A stretch of DNA of 64,000 nucleotides from Ochotona curzoniae (GCF_017591425.1 NW_024465886.1:1024501-1088500), one strand, 5' to 3'; shown: positions 41,220 through 53,936, counted from the first letter of the stretch. Notes: generated by a model from the sequence alone, not told the origin. A program made the numbers and translations.

Positions 41220-41510
41220 TTAAGATTCACTTCATTTACTTTAAAGGCAAACTGTGATAGATAACAAGGGAGATAGGGAACGGGGAAGGAGAGGAAGAGT
41301 GATGGAGACAGATCTTCCATCCACTGGTTTACTCTGCTGCCAAGCCAGAGCGCGGCCAAGCTGTGTGTCCAGCGTGAGCTGCGGGGACCCGGCTTCTAAA
41401 CTGGCGACTTCTCAGTGCCACGGCAGGAGTTGTATCAGGAGTGGAAGAGCTAGGACCCCAAGACTGATGGGCGCTCGTTCCCCACAGCACCAGCTCAGCA
41501 CACTGCATCC
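41220..41510 (-). mobile_element. CSINE-family SINE, minus strand
   Basis: Complement of tail and body: AAGATTCACTTCATTTACTT, GGAGACAGATCTTCCATCCA, CTGGTTTACTCTGCTGCC, GAGCTAGGACCCCAAGACTG. Diverged. Confidence 0.7.
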
Positions 41511-41739
41511 ATTTGACCAGTTTTCTAAAAGCAACTTGTCTATATTCATAAATATGCACATTTATGTAACACATGCAACACTCCACCATATGTTGCCAGA
41601 ATCTCAGATTCATACCAAATCAGGTTTTCCTTAAGTGAGATACTGATGTAAGGGGCAGGAAGACTAATTTCCCAAATTCATTAATCATGATTCCTTTATT
41701 TACAACAACCTATCTGACTCAAAGTCAAAATACGGTTTG

Positions 41740-41937
41740 TCACACTAAGGCCTGCAGAGGAGGGCCCAAGGTTTGGGACCTTTGCACCCAGCTGGGAAAC
41801 CTGGAAGAAATTCCTGGCTCCTGGCTTCAGATCAACCCAGTTCTGGCCATTGTGGTCATTTAGGGAGTGAACCAATGGATGCTCTATCCTTCTCTTTCTC
41901 TGTAATTCTGCCATTCAAATAAAAATAAAATAGATTT
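41740..41937 (+). mobile_element. CSINE 3' half
   Basis: GCCCAAGGTTTGGGACCTTTG, ACCTGGAAGAAATTCCTGGC, GGGAGTGAACCAATGGATG, then CAAATAAAAATAAAATAG. The head is missing. Directly followed by an inverted copy. Confidence 0.8.
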
Positions 41938-42235
41938 TAATTTTTTATTTTTATTTATTTGAAAGGCAGAGTTATGGGGGAGAGAAAGAGAGAATCTTCG
42001 TTCCATCTGCTATTTTACTTCCCAAATGGCTGCAGTGGCCAGGGCTGCATCAGGCCAAAGCCAGGAGCCAGGAGCTTCATCTGGTCACCCATGTGTGTGA
42101 GAAACTACTCAACTACTTAAGGTATCTCCTGCTCCCTTCCAGGTTGAATGTTAACAGGAAGCTAGGTTGGAGACGGGGTGGCCATTCATAGCCTGCAGGT
42201 GACCCTAGCAGCAACTTGGGCCACTGCACCAGACT
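41938..42235 (-). mobile_element. CSINE, inverted relative to the neighbouring copy
   Basis: TTTTTATTTATTTGAAAGGC, AAGAGAGAATCTTCGTTCCA, CCAAATGGCTGCAGTGGCC, ACAGGAAGCTAGGTTGG, ending GCAACTTGGGCCACTGCACC. It is tail-to-tail with 41740-41937. Confidence 0.8.
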
Positions 42236-45118
42236 CCTTCTCTTTCCCACAAACTGTTGAAGAATGTCTGTATGACCTAATCCTAATATTTGAATAAGTT
42301 AAACCAGGCATATAGATACAAGTATATTTATGCATGGAGAGGAAAATGGCTACTAAAATTCAAAATGAAGTAAAAACTGCGCAAAAAGAAAATCGATGCT
42401 GTGTAGCAATAACCTTAAGTGTCCCAAGTCAAGTCATCCGTCAGTAGCCACCAACCTGGAGGGTCTCCTCTGCTTTCTTGCTCTCTGTGGAAGAACCCGC
42501 TGGAGGAATCCTAAGGCCTGTTCGAAGCCCGTCGCCTCTCCTGAGGAGGGGATAAGTTGTAATAAAGTAAAAGTGGTAGCAATGGCTTAACTACTAACGT
42601 CATCAAATTGTAATTTTAGGCAGAAAGGTGATCAGTCCCTTTTGAATAGCTACTTTGTTCCTCTGGAAGAACTGGAAACTTTACTTAAAAGGTTAGACAG
42701 TCATGACTAAAAAGATAATTACATGTTTGGGTTGTTTAATGAGAGCTGCTGGAAAATGGGGATGAGCAGCCCGAGCATAGCTCAGCAGCACCGGAATTAC
42801 TGAAGCAAACGTGGCCACAGGAAGGCAGCGCATTGACGCCTGCCCGCATTTCAGTGTGATCTGCTGTACGACTTTGTGCTGAGCACACTAGAAACTCACA
42901 ACGAAGAGAAAAGAGTATTTATAGACTGGCCAGATCTGGAGGGACAGGCAAAACTAAAAACAGAAGGCCGCCTCGTGTGTCTCCAAGACTGGTACCCAGG
43001 GGAAGCAAATGGCCCTCGGAAGAAGCAAGACCGATGCTGCAGAAGCAAACGGACCCGAGTGGAGGACCAAGCTCAAGAGTCTGTCAAGAGAACAATCCCT
43101 TCCTGGCAAGCTTCCACTTCCACTCAATCTTTTCAACACTCCTGCGTGGTATTGTCATCCTTCTTCTACTATCCCAGCTAGGGGGAAAAGGGGAATTGAT
43201 TATATGTTAACACCAAGGTAAACTTCATTCTCTGATGCAAAAGTTACTAGAGAATTCTAGGCAACAACAATAAAAAGTGACATGTAACAACATGGCAAGG
43301 CAATAAAGGGAAAGTTTGCAATGGGATTCATCACAGGATTCCAGGCAGATGAGAAAACCACATAGATGGAAAGAAGCTCTGAGGAAAATTCACTAAGTCA
43401 ATTCAAGAAATGTCTTGGATGCAAAGTATTGGAAAAATACTTGACTAAGTACTAGTACATTCGGGCTGAAGTGTCACCCTCTGACTCAATTTCCTTATGA
43501 AAAACATGTCATCCTTCCTAGAGTTTTTCTGAGTGTCCAGAGAACTTGAAATGCTTCTTTGCTGGCGTTTGCACCATGTGGGAGAACTCTACCTTCAGTT
43601 ACCCCCTTAGTTAGGTGGCATTGAACCCAAGAACATCAACAAAATTTTGTTTCCTTGGGAACCTAAAGTGGAGATTCAAGAGAGGCTGTCTGTGGAGGGA
43701 AGGAAATCATAATTTATGGACTCAGGACTTGTTAGCAATCATTTGAGGATATTTGCCCATATTTGAGGATATCGGCATGCCACAAATGGGAAAGGAATAC
43801 AGACACAGGAAACAAGGATTCTAGACTCTTCCTAGCACATGACTTTGATCTCACGCCGCTGGGCCCTACTGATCTCATTCTTTGAGTTTATTGGACACAT
43901 TTTGCCACTCCATATATGTGTTATGTTTAAGATGTATGCATTCCTCTTGTTTATAGGAACAAAGATTAATGACCATTTGTTTCACACTATCCTTTCTTTG
44001 TATTTCTATTTTGCTCATAATAAAACATACTTAAAAAAACATATAGCAGTAATGAAACATAAACTAATACATAAGTTAGCAAAATTTATAAATATTGGCT
44101 CAACAAAAACAAATAAACATCCTTGACATGGTTTCCTATCTTGACGCCGCTCAGCACATTTAACTTTTGATGGTGCTTTCCTGACTGGGACCAGTGCTAC
44201 GTGGAACAGAGTGGCCCACGCAGAATCAGCCCCTGTGGCTGATCAAGGAGGAAAGCCCCCCATCTCGTGGTCCAAGGAACATCCAGGTCCTGAGCATGCC
44301 CTCAGGGGACCGGGGATGGTCCTGCTTCCAACAGGGCCCAGTGTTATCAGATCTTCCAACCAGACAGACCCAGGTTTATTTCTGTCACCTGGCCCCTGTG
44401 TGTCCTGGAGCAAGAGATACAATTTTTCTGTAAAAAGGGGATAACAACACTCGCTTCAAAGGGCTGTTGTCACTGTTCAATGAGAAAACATACATCAAAC
44501 TGACTGGTTCCCAGCCAGCTCTAAGTGAGGGACTCTGTTGTCCACGCGGGTAAGCAGAGAGCTGGAAAACGGAGGTGCGAGCTTTGGCGTTTGGGCTGTG
44601 AAGGACTCGCTCAGAGTCCAACAGGAGGAAAAGCCATTTTGTACTTCCGTAGCTGGAAGCCAGGTGGGCCCGTGGCTGCTGTTTTTGTAGCCTGTTAACT
44701 CCTGGTGACCACATGGACTCTCTGCTCCCTCACATCTATTCCCCTGCAAGCCATGATGGATGAACCCTGGCTTGCAAAGACTCTGCTCCCCATTGGGCAT
44801 CCTTCGCCTGGCCTTTGCAACAGCTGAGTTGGAGGAGATGGATTATATGTTGTCAGAACAGTAAATAATGGGGTGTTATGGTCATTCCTTTGTGATACAG
44901 GCTGGATAAAGATTTCAGCAGTTCAACAGCTTAATAGCAAGCCCAAGAAGAGGACATTTATGACTGCTGCTTTCTGTCCTCTCTGTCTTACTTATTCTCT
45001 TTATCACAAAAAGTGCTTTATTCAGATTCTTAGAACTATTTCTAAATAATTCTAAATAGATATCTAAGTAGATAACTATTCAGATATTTAGAATTTTTGG
45101 CATTAAAATAGTTGAAGA
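42236..45118. other. Intergenic, one MIR only
   Basis: Apart from the MIR at 44350-44520 I recognise nothing. The short frames at 42876-43221 overlap in several phases without family resemblance. Confidence 0.55.
44350..44520 (+). mobile_element. MIR SINE
   Basis: CCAGGTTTATTTCTGTCACC, TCTGTAAAAAGGGGATAACA, GGGCTGTTGTCACTGTTCAA follow the MIR order. Confidence 0.55.
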
Positions 45119-45446
45119 AGGGCCTGGCGGCGTGGCCTAGCAGCTAAAGTCCTCGCCTTGAACACCCAGGATCCCATATGGGTGCCGATTCTAATCCCAG
45201 CAGCTCCACTTCCCATCCAGCTCCCTGCTTGTGGCCTGGGAAAGCAGTCGAGGATGGCTCAAAGCCTTGGGACCCTGCACCCGTGTGGGAGACCTGGAAG
45301 AGGTTCCTGGATCCTGGCTTCGGATCGGTGCAGTACCGGCCTTTGCAGTCACTTGGTATTAGAATCATCGGGCGGAAGATCTTTCTCTGTCTCTCCTCTC
45401 TGTACATCTGACTTTGTAATAAAAATAAATAAATCTTAAAAAAAAA
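45119..45446 (+). mobile_element. Young CSINE
   Basis: A full-length copy close to the young consensus: GGCCTGGCGGCGTGGCCTAG, CTAAAGTCCTCGCCTTGAAC, GATCCCATATGGGTGCCG, CGAGGATGGCTCAAAGCC, CATCGGGCGGAAGATC, ATAAAAATAAATAAATC tail with a pure A run. No clear target duplication by eye. Confidence 0.95.
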
Positions 45447-46251
45447 GAATGAGATCAGTAAGCAGAAAATGTGTAAAGAACAAGAAGACTAAACTGGTAG
45501 TTGAGAGTCGTGGAAAGCATTGGAAGTGATATTAGTAATATCAAAATTAAGATCATGGAATGTATAAACTATTCACAAATTCTCGCTGTAGTTCTTTCAA
45601 ATAGATGAAAATAAACACAAAAACATTAAGATTACACAGAGAGGCAGGTGTGCATAGGTCAAACGCAAACGCTATGGAATTTTACACAAGGCGATGGGAG
45701 AGCCCGAGATTGCGTCACTCACCGGCAGGCGTGAAGTGATCTGTCTCCACAGACGCCAGGGGCTGTTTGTGTGATGCTTCTGGAAAGACTTTTCCTGTTA
45801 TCTGTAAATATTGTGCATATATTTTGTTCATATAAGGTGAACCAATTTCATGGATTTCACAGTCCTGATTTAGAAAGATGGTGGCACTTCTACCCTGCCT
45901 TCCCGCCAGGACACACTTCCCACCACCACCTCCTTCTTTATTTCTTTTATTTTTACAGTGATATGTTTTATTCCCTATTTTTTTTTCTTTTTACACTATG
46001 GAGTTGAAAATCCTGGCTGAACCGATCTTTTCATTTCACAGCCAAGCTAAGTCAAGCCCAGCAAGGTTCAACAATTCGCACAGGTCACATCACTTCTAGG
46101 TGATATGTCTCTACCCCAACCTCAACACCATAGCATCCAGCCAGCAGTCCCAGGCAAGGAGAAAATCTTGTCCCTGGCACCTTGGGCTTCCCTGACTCCC
46201 TCTGCCTCCTGAGGAGGATGGTGCCACCTCCTGCCTCCCACAGGCTGCCCT

Positions 46252-46739
46252 GTTCACAGGAGCCCCTGCCTCCCCAGCACAGGGCTCCCCCTGCTCACAG
46301 GAGCCCCTGCCCCACAGCACAGGGCTCCCTTGCTCACAGGGGAGCCCCTGCTCCCCAGCACAGGGTTCCCCCTGCTCCAGGAGCTCCTGCCCCCCAGCAC
46401 AGGGCTCCCCCTGCTCACAGGAGCCCCTGCCCCACAGCACAGGGCTCCCTTGCTCACAGGGGAGCCCCTGCTCCCCAGCACAGGGTTCCCGCTGCTCACA
46501 GGAGCCCCTGCCCCCCAGCACAGGGCTCCCCCTGCTCACAGGAGCTCCTGCCCCACAGCACAGGGCTCCCTTGCTCACAGGGGAGCCCCTGCTCCCCAGC
46601 ACAGGGTTCCCGCTGCTCACAGGAGCCCCTGCCCCCCAGCACAGGGCTCCCCCTGCTCACAGGAGCCCCTGCCCCCCAGCACAGGGCTCCCCCTGCTCAC
46701 AGGAGCCCCTGCCCCCCAGCACAGGGCTCCCTTGCTCAC
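46252..46739. repeat. ~40-bp minisatellite, 12 units with 3-unit higher order
   Basis: Units of 39-42 bp share GCTCACAGGAGCCCCTG and CAGCACAGGGCTCCC. Units 2-4, 5-7 and 8-10 repeat as a ~121-bp trio: one ending CCCTT, one with an extra GGGG and GGGTTCCC, one ending CCCCCT. All frames are largely open, which explains the long frames on both strands. Confidence 0.97.
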
Positions 46740-47115
46740 CTTGTCAGAGGAGAAGGAACCAAGTGGGCGGACAAGGACGGTGAGGCAGTGCAGAGCAGCA
46801 GGTCTCACTTGCTTTAGTGCCAGCACACTTTTTTAATCTTCAGACTCACTGGGAATGGCGAAGCACTCCAAAACCAAACAAAAAATTAGTGAGAACAAGA
46901 GCTTTGTGCAGTTTGTTTGCAAACCTCTTCAGCAGCTGGCTGAACCGAGGACAGCTGCACTTTGGAATTTGCATGCACATTCAGTCCGATGGAGCATCAC
47001 ACGCCGTGTAGCATCTGGAGAAGTCCCTGCAAAGACATGAGACAAAACTACAAATGCTTAGTTTGTGTTGGTGTAACTCTGAATAAACTCACAAACTAAC
47101 TGAAACAGTCTCTGC

Positions 47116-47117
<2 letters not shown>

Positions 47118-47169
<52 letters not shown>
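47118..47169. repeat. (AC)26 microsatellite
   Basis: A pure 52-bp AC run. Confidence 0.98.
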
Positions 47170-47172
<3 letters not shown>

Positions 47173-47213
47173 AAAGAGAGTCCACAATCGCACATTGAAA
47201 ATTTATGCTATAG

Positions 47214-47336
47214 GGGCCAGCATCGCAGCTCACTTGGCTAATTATTCACCTCTAAGAGCCAGCATCACGTATGGGCGCTGCTTCATGTCCTGGCAGCTCT
47301 GCTTCCCATCCAGCTCCTTGCTCATTGTTGGGAATC
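47214..47336 (+). mobile_element. CSINE 5' fragment
   Basis: GGGGCCAGCATCGCAGCTCA head, CACGTATGGGCGCTGCTTC, TCCCATCCAGCTCCTTGCTC, then cut before the middle of the element. Confidence 0.7.
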
Positions 47337-47665
47337 TCTAAAACTGTACAGCTGGGCTCACCGAGGACCGAAACCAAGGCAGTAAAACCCAGTGAGAGCC
47401 TGCATTCCAGCTAAGCCATACACTCCTTTCCAATGACACTTACTCCATAAAGAAGCAGGGACAAGTACACCAGATGGGTAGCTTTCAACACAGGGACACA
47501 GCACACAAGAAGCAAGGTAGTGGATGCCTCCAAAAGAACACATGGATCCAGAATTAGATCCTGAAGTGAAGGAAAACTGAAATGGCACATAAGGAACTCA
47601 GAATAATGGCTGGATGAAAACAAGATGCCAGAGAAAACAGAAAGAGAAATTAATGAAACAATCGT

Positions 47666-47923
47666 GGGGCTGTCGCTGTGGCATAGTGGGCCACGCCTTA
47701 TTCTGTGGGACTTGTATTCCATAATGTCACCGGTTCTGGCCCTTGCTGCTCCACTTCTGATCCAGCCCCCTGCTGATGGGCTGGGAAAGCAGCAGAAGTT
47801 GGGCCAAGTCTTTGAGCCCCTTCACCCATGTTGGAGGCCTGGAAGAAGCTCCTGACTCCCGACTTTGGAGCAATCCAGCTCCGGGCATTGCAGCATTTGG
47901 GAAGTGGACTAGTAAATGGAAAA

Positions 47924-47969
<46 letters not shown>

Positions 47970-48040
47970 TTCTGCATCTCCATATCTCTGACTCTCCTTT
48001 TTCTCTAACTCTGCCTTTCTAATAAAGATAAAACTTTTTA
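47666..48040 (+). mobile_element. CSINE with long CT tract, beside L1
   Basis: GGGGCTGTCGCTGTGGCATAG, CACTTCTGATCCAGCCCCC, GGCCAAGTCTTTGAGCCCC, GGGAAGTGGACTAGTAAATG, a CT run at 47927-47966, and TTTCTAATAAAGATAAAAC. The preceding GAAATTAATGAAACAATC and the following A-rich ORF1-like sequence suggest that it split an old L1. Confidence 0.85.
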
Positions 48041-48044
48041 AAAA

Positions 48045-50950
48045 ATGGTCAGTATTTTAAAAAGAAATAAAATGAATGAGGGAGTGACATGAATGTTACT
48101 AAGGACACAGGACATATTAAGGAGATCCATTCAGAAATGCTGAGGACCAAATCTTCAACCAGTGAAATAAAGAATACAATTGAGAGCTTTAACAGCAGAA
48201 TATGCCTAGTGGAGGAAAGCATGTCTGACTTTGCCTTCAAGAAATGTTAAATAACCAAGTCAGGCAAAAATAAAGAAAAAATTTAAAAAATGGAGAAAGC
48301 CTATGTAAAAAGTGGGATGCCATTAAATATTAGTATTATAGATAATCCTGAAGGAGAAAAAAGGAAAAGCCACTGAGAACCTGCTAACTAAGAACAATGA
48401 AGCACTCATAAATGTGAGAAAACTGGATATGTTGCTGAGTCATCAATGAGTTATCGAAGAAACTAAAAAGAGACTAAAGCAGTCATTCAAAGAGTAAGGA
48501 AAAGTCTGGGATCTGATGGCTTTACCGCTGCATTTTATAAACCATTCCAAGAGGAAGTAACTATAATATTCTTTAAATTCCTGAAAAAGATGAGCAGGAT
48601 AGATTTCTGCCAAATTCTTTTTATGTTGCCAGCATTACTTTGATGCCAAAACCAAAAATGTGACACCAAAGGAAAACTATGCATCTGTATACTTCAGAGC
48701 GCAGTACAAAGAAATTCAGAAAAGCGCTAGTAACTGGATTCCACAACCACATCGAAACAATCACGCATCAGCTTCAAGTGGGGTTCGTTCCAGAACTGCA
48801 AAGGTGTTTCAACATTCGTAAGTCATGAACACACAAACTGCATCAAGATAATGAAAAACAAAACCACGTGTTTATCTACAGGTGCATGGGAAGCATTTGG
48901 TAAGCTTCGACCTCACTCCCGCAGATGCACACATTAGGTATGGACGGAGGAGTCCTCAAACTTGTAAATGTCATATCTCACAAACTAATAGCCAGCATGA
49001 GCCTGAATGGGGAGAAACGTCAAGCATTTCTTCTCAGATCTGGAGTACGACAAGGATGTCCACTTCAATCACTCGTACTCATATGTACTAACAGTTTCAG
49101 CAAGAGTAATTAGGAGAAAGAAATAAAGGACATCAAAGCTGGAAAAGGAAAGGGTAAATGATCCTTGAGTGTAGACATCGTGTTATACACAGAAAGACCC
49201 AAACACTCCAGCAAAAAGCTGTTAGAGCTGATAAGCCAACTCAGAAAAATTGCAGGTTACCAAATAAACATGCAGAACCGGTACCTCTTTCATATGCTAA
49301 TGATGAACTCACAGAAAGAGAGATTAAGAGAATTCCCAATCACAATAGACACAAAAACAATCAAATAGTTCAGAATAAGCTTAATCAAACTAGTGAAAGA
49401 TCTTCTCAATGAATATTATTGAATCTTGATGAAAGAAATCCCCAGGGATGCAAAAAAAAAAAAAAAAAAACAAAAATGAAACAATATACTTGGGTCATGG
49501 ATCAGAAGAATCAATAGAATTAAAATGTTTATATATCTAAGATAATCTACAGAGTCCATGCAGTCCTTATCAATGATGTTTTTCCAAAATTAGGAAAAGC
49601 AGTCCCGATATTCAAGAATCACAAAAGACATGGAGTCACTGAAGCAACTGTGAACAAGAAAACTTAAGCTGGAAGCTCCATACTGGCTGACTTCAATGCA
49701 TATTACAAAGCTACAGTAATTAATACTGCACGGTACTACTGTTAAAACCAGTACACAGATAAATGGGACAGAATAAGGAACCCAGAAATTAAGTCACATC
49801 AGACCACCAATTGATTTTTGACGAAAGAGCTCAAACAGGCAAGGGAGCAAACCTGAAAAATTGCTCAGCATCACTAGCTGTCAGAGAAATGCAAATTAAA
49901 ATCACAGTGACATGGCACTTCCCTTCCCTCAAAAGGGCTAAAATTTAAAACAGAGAAAGTAACAAGTTAGGGTGTGGAGAAAGGGCACATTTAGCCCAGA
50001 ATGTAAATTAATGCTACCACTGTGGGAAAAGCGTGGCGATTTCCTCAAAAACGGGAAACAGATTTCCCCCTGTGAGCCGGCAGTGATGCCCCTTACTGAG
50101 GATACCCAAAAGATACGAAACCATCAAAGAGATGCCTGCACCCCAGGGTCACAGCAGTGCTGTTCACCATCGCCAAAATCTGGACTCACATCGGGTCCGT
50201 GCATCAAGAGCAGGTGGAACCACAGACAACGCAACATCACTCAGCCGTCAGGAGAGATGGATCCTGCCGCTTCCAGCAAAACGGACTCCGCCGGAGGACA
50301 TCCTGTGAGTGAAATCATCTTGACCCAGAAAGACAAGCACTATAGGAGAGCTAACATTTAACAAACAACCCCCAAAAAGGGCTGGCGGAGGAAAAATGTC
50401 TGGATGTAAATAGTTTTCTAAATGTTTATTTTGTACCTTTGTCAAGTCAGTGGTTAATGCTACACTTCTATAGTTTTAGTGATCCGTGATTACTTTAAAT
50501 ATTACTATGTATGGGTGAAATGGTCATTTTCTATCCAAATATTGTTTGTAGACATTGTTTATTGTAGGAGGACATTGTGAGCCTGGAAGGCCAGCGAGCA
50601 CAGGTTTGCAGTTCATTGGGCAGTATTTGCATGAAAACGACCAAATGGCTATCTCTTGCATACCTGTTGGGAGATAGTTCCCACGGGTCGAGTAAACAGC
50701 ATGTAAATGAGCTCGATACTTCCTCCCCTACCCAATACGGACTTTCAGAGTATAAAGTCTGATGCCCCTAATAAACTTCGGCTTTGACCATCAGTCAGGG
50801 TCCTCGCGTGTTATTATCGGCTCCGTGCACCAAGTCCGTCGCTGCGGGACAGCGACAGTTTATATTCCCACTAAACTAGGGTCTTTTTACTTTTTAATTG
50901 TTAACCTCTGATTCCATGAAGTAGTGAGCTTTTTTGCCGTAACGTACATT
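48045..50950 (+). mobile_element. Old LINE-1, interrupted by a solo LTR
   Basis: ORF1-like A-rich sequence to about 48385, then ORF2 reverse-transcriptase sequence (GGATCTGATGGCTTTACCG; TTACTTTGATGCCAAAACC) and further RT/C-terminal blocks to about 49850. The 3' part follows (TGTGGAGAAAGGGCACATTT, GTGAAATCATCTTGACCCAG) with a 3' UTR continuing across the LTR at 50563-50857. Full of stops; a 19-base A run near 49450. Not active. Confidence 0.8.
50563..50857 (+). mobile_element. Solo LTR of an endogenous betaretrovirus-like element
   Basis: 295 bp starting TGTAGGAGG and ending CAGCGACA, thus with TGT...ACA termini, flanked by GTTTAT at 50557-50562 and 50858-50863. A 6-bp target duplication is typical of class II (ERVK/IAP-like) elements. 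A TATAAA box lies at 50751 and AATAAA at 50770, and many intact CpGs sit in the last 60 bp. No internal viral genes remain, as expected after LTR-LTR recombination. Orientation + follows from the TATA and AATAAA order. Confidence 0.9.
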
Positions 50951-53499
50951 TAAAATATATTACCTCCAAAATTAAGATAAAAGAAAGGGGAAAAAAGAGA
51001 ATATTAATGGGGAGGAAGAGAAAAGCAATTTTCCTGTTAGAATTATATTCACAAACCAAACCACCTCAAACCTTCTAAAAATTAGAAATTATTTTTTTAA
51101 GTTAACATTATTGGTTCTTTTTGAAGATGCTAGAGAGCCAACTCATTATCTTAGTAAGATGCATAAGGAAAGAATTGAGCATTGATTTTAACTGAGCAAG
51201 GGAACTGTGTGTCAAGACAACCACATGTTTATACGGGAAAGTTTCTTTTCACAAATGTATTCCAGCAAATAACGCATGATAAAATCAGAATGGCAGCCTT
51301 TTGCCAGGCTAAGGAGTTCATGCAGCTAGGCAGTGGGTGCTGGTGACGCTCATACCCCCACAGACAAGCAGCCCAGACTAAGCGCTCACTGAAAAGCAAG
51401 CTGTCAAGCATGCAGCCTCAAGGACAGAGAAGCTGAGCAGTCGCAGGGCAAGGTGGGACGACGTCAGCCGGGCTGCAGGTTCCAGGACTGCTCTGGGCTC
51501 AGCGCAGCTGTCGTGAAAATGCCGCAACCAACAAGGAGGTGACGACAGCGCTGGCTGAGCAGAGTGCACACGTTCCTCCTCTCCTCTGCTACAGTCACAT
51601 CCTCAACATGAACTCCATTAACCGAAGGATCTGCTCGTAGCCACCTCCTCAGGAAGAGCATCCTGCAGTCCTGCGGAAGCCCAACGTCTCTCCTTAGTTC
51701 TTGCACACAGTACTTACTGCTAGGGTTCCTTCACAACCCACTGAACTGGAAAACTCTGTGAGGCTACCTTTGATAAGCGGCCAATGAGAAAGCCAGGTGG
51801 CACCAAGTTTGGGGGTGACACGGAATGGGACTGGTGTCCTGCTGCAGCAAGTTAAACTGCCACCTGCAATTTCAGGCTCCCGTACAGACACCGTTCAAGT
51901 CTCAGCTGCTCCTCTTCCAGTCCAGCCCCTGCTGACGCTCTGCAGAAAGCAGCAGCACACGGCTCACACACCTGGCCCCCGGACACGCGCAGGGATGAGC
52001 TGAGTGACGCTCCTGGCTCCTGGGTTTCACCTGCCTCAGCCCTGGCCAGGATGAACTGGCTGGCTCTCGCTCGCTCACATTCTCCCTCTCTGACTTTCAA
52101 ATAAATAAAGTTTGAAGAGAAGGTGGCGGGCGGGGGGAGGGGGCGTGAAAAAGCAAGGAAGCATGTTGTCACCTGCCCCGTTTCTTTCATTCAGACAACC
52201 AGAAAGGAAAACTTTTTGTTAAAATGGGAGCTCAGAGACATCTCCAGAAACTATGGGCCTCCAAGAGCTGAGAAGCTTCCGAAAGGACGGGCTGCCAACA
52301 CGCTGCTAACCTAACGTTACGTTGAAGAAACCATCTCTGAAAAGAAGGTCTAAAAAAGGCAGAAGAGTGTCCCTGCTTCTCATGGTGGCTCAATCTTTTC
52401 CATATTTAGTGAGCAATAGTCAAAAAAATATCAAAACTCCTGGGAAATTCTCAGTGAAAGAATATATTTTTGCTCAGCATAATCTAGTTCCATTTGTGGC
52501 TTTGTCGTGAGAGATCCAGGATTCCGTATACAAGAGAGGAGGACACGTGACCGTCAGTCAAAGGTCCACACAGGCCCTTCCCGTGGGCCACTTCCTGGGA
52601 CAGTCAGGTGGAAGTGAGGAGTGGGATCAGAGGATGTGAAAATGCTAAAGTAGGCTCTCACCTCTTCGGCATCAGTGGTGACGGAGGGAGAGTTGATGGC
52701 GTGTAAGACTAGACATGAAAGGAGCCAGTTTAGGATCAACAGTATCGCTGATCTTCAATGCTCCTACATGCTGGAGAAAGTCGGTATTTCTTTTTAAACC
52801 TGAAATCGCGAGATCACGTTCAGGAAGCTGGAGAACTGGCTTCTGCCCGAGCTGGCCTCTTACAGCTCTGTGTCTTCCTGCTGTCGTCTCGGTCTGTGGC
52901 AAACCCTGGACTTAAAGCAGTATTTGCAGCTACCAACCGTGAATGCACGACTTGAAATATCAGCACAAAGTGAGTTTAGTGCAGGGCGGCAGGAGCCACC
53001 AGGGGATATTTTTAAAGGGGTAATATTTGCTCCTGGTGTTTTGGGGATTCTATATTTAGTTCCCAATAGTAACGGCAGGTATGAAAATAAGTGCCATCCA
53101 AACTGAAGTGAGTCTTGAAAAGCAAGATTGTCCCCAAATGACCTACCTGATCTCAGGGCTCCACTGGAGAGGATTCGGGTTTAATGAAGCCCTGAGCACT
53201 GCGTAGCCCTGGAGGACCCTGAGTGATGTCATTGGTGGGGCAGGGGCAGGCCAATGGTTGAAACACCGACTGAGGGTTCCTCCTACTGTTTGACCCAATG
53301 AGAAAAGACCCTGTAAGTAAACCAGGGCTGCCAGTGCCACTCTGGAAAGGGGCTGGGATGACGCCCGTCAATCAATACCCTACGAAACAGCTTCGCCAAG
53401 GTGTCCTGGTCCAGTCTCTCACTTGGACGCAAACGGTTCTGATTTCTGAACTTTCTGAGCCATAAACATCAGAAAGCAAGGATAAACCTCCGAGAACAG
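50951..53499. other. Intergenic, one SINE only
   Basis: Contains the SINE at 51806-52118. The remainder shows no gene, RNA or repeat I can name. Confidence 0.55.
51806..52118 (+). mobile_element. CSINE-family SINE
   Basis: GGGGGTGACACGGAATGGG head, TTCAAGTCTCAGCTGCTCC, TCTTCCAGTCCAGCCCCTG, GGATGAACTGGCTGG, then TTTCAAATAAATAAAGTTTG. Diverged. Confidence 0.8.
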
Positions 53500-53758
53500 T
53501 GCTGGGGTGGGCATTTGGCTTCACACTTGCAACACTGGTTGGGACCCTAGCATCCCGTGGAGTACCTGGGTTCAGTTTACAGCTGTGTCCCCATACACCA
53601 GGAGACATGAGGTGACAATTCAAATGCTTAGGCCCTGTCACCCACGCAGGAGACCTGGGTTGAATTAAGGGATCCTGGCTTTGGCCTGGCTTAGACCCAC
53701 TTATTGTGGTCATAGGGGAAAGAATCGGCATATGGAAGCTCGCTCTGCTCTCTCTCGT

Positions 53759-53797
<39 letters not shown>

Positions 53798-53825
53798 TCT
53801 TATCTGATTAGAAAATAAAAGGCAG
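53500..53825 (+). mobile_element. Old CSINE with CT tract
   Basis: GTGGGCATTTGGCTTCACAC head, GTACCTGGGTTCAGTTTAC, AAATGCTTAGGCCCTGTCAC, GGTCATAGGGGAAAGAATCG, CT run at about 53763-53797. Belongs to the older subtype with a GCATTTGGC head. Confidence 0.8.
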
Positions 53826-53935
53826 ATTTACAAAGAGAAGGAAAGACAGCAGTAAAAATCTTCCTTATGCTGATTCACTCCCCTCTGAGCCAATCTGAAG
53901 CGGAGCCAGCTGTCTCTTCCATGTCTCCCCCACGG
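53822..53935 (-). mobile_element. CSINE fragment, minus strand
   Basis: GCAGATTTACAAAGAGAAGG, CAGTAAAAATCTTCCTTATG, GATTCACTCCCCTCTGAGCC: complement of a SINE tail and distal body, truncated at the middle. Confidence 0.65.
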
Positions 53936-53936
53936 G

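Noticed and set aside
46111..46836. Proline- and glycine-rich frames on both strands
   Set aside because: Produced by the ~40-bp minisatellite; overlapping frames in several phases show that there is no coding constraint.
48045..50950. Active L1 reverse transcriptase
   Set aside because: Multiple stops and frameshifts in all blocks and a solo LTR in the 3' UTR.
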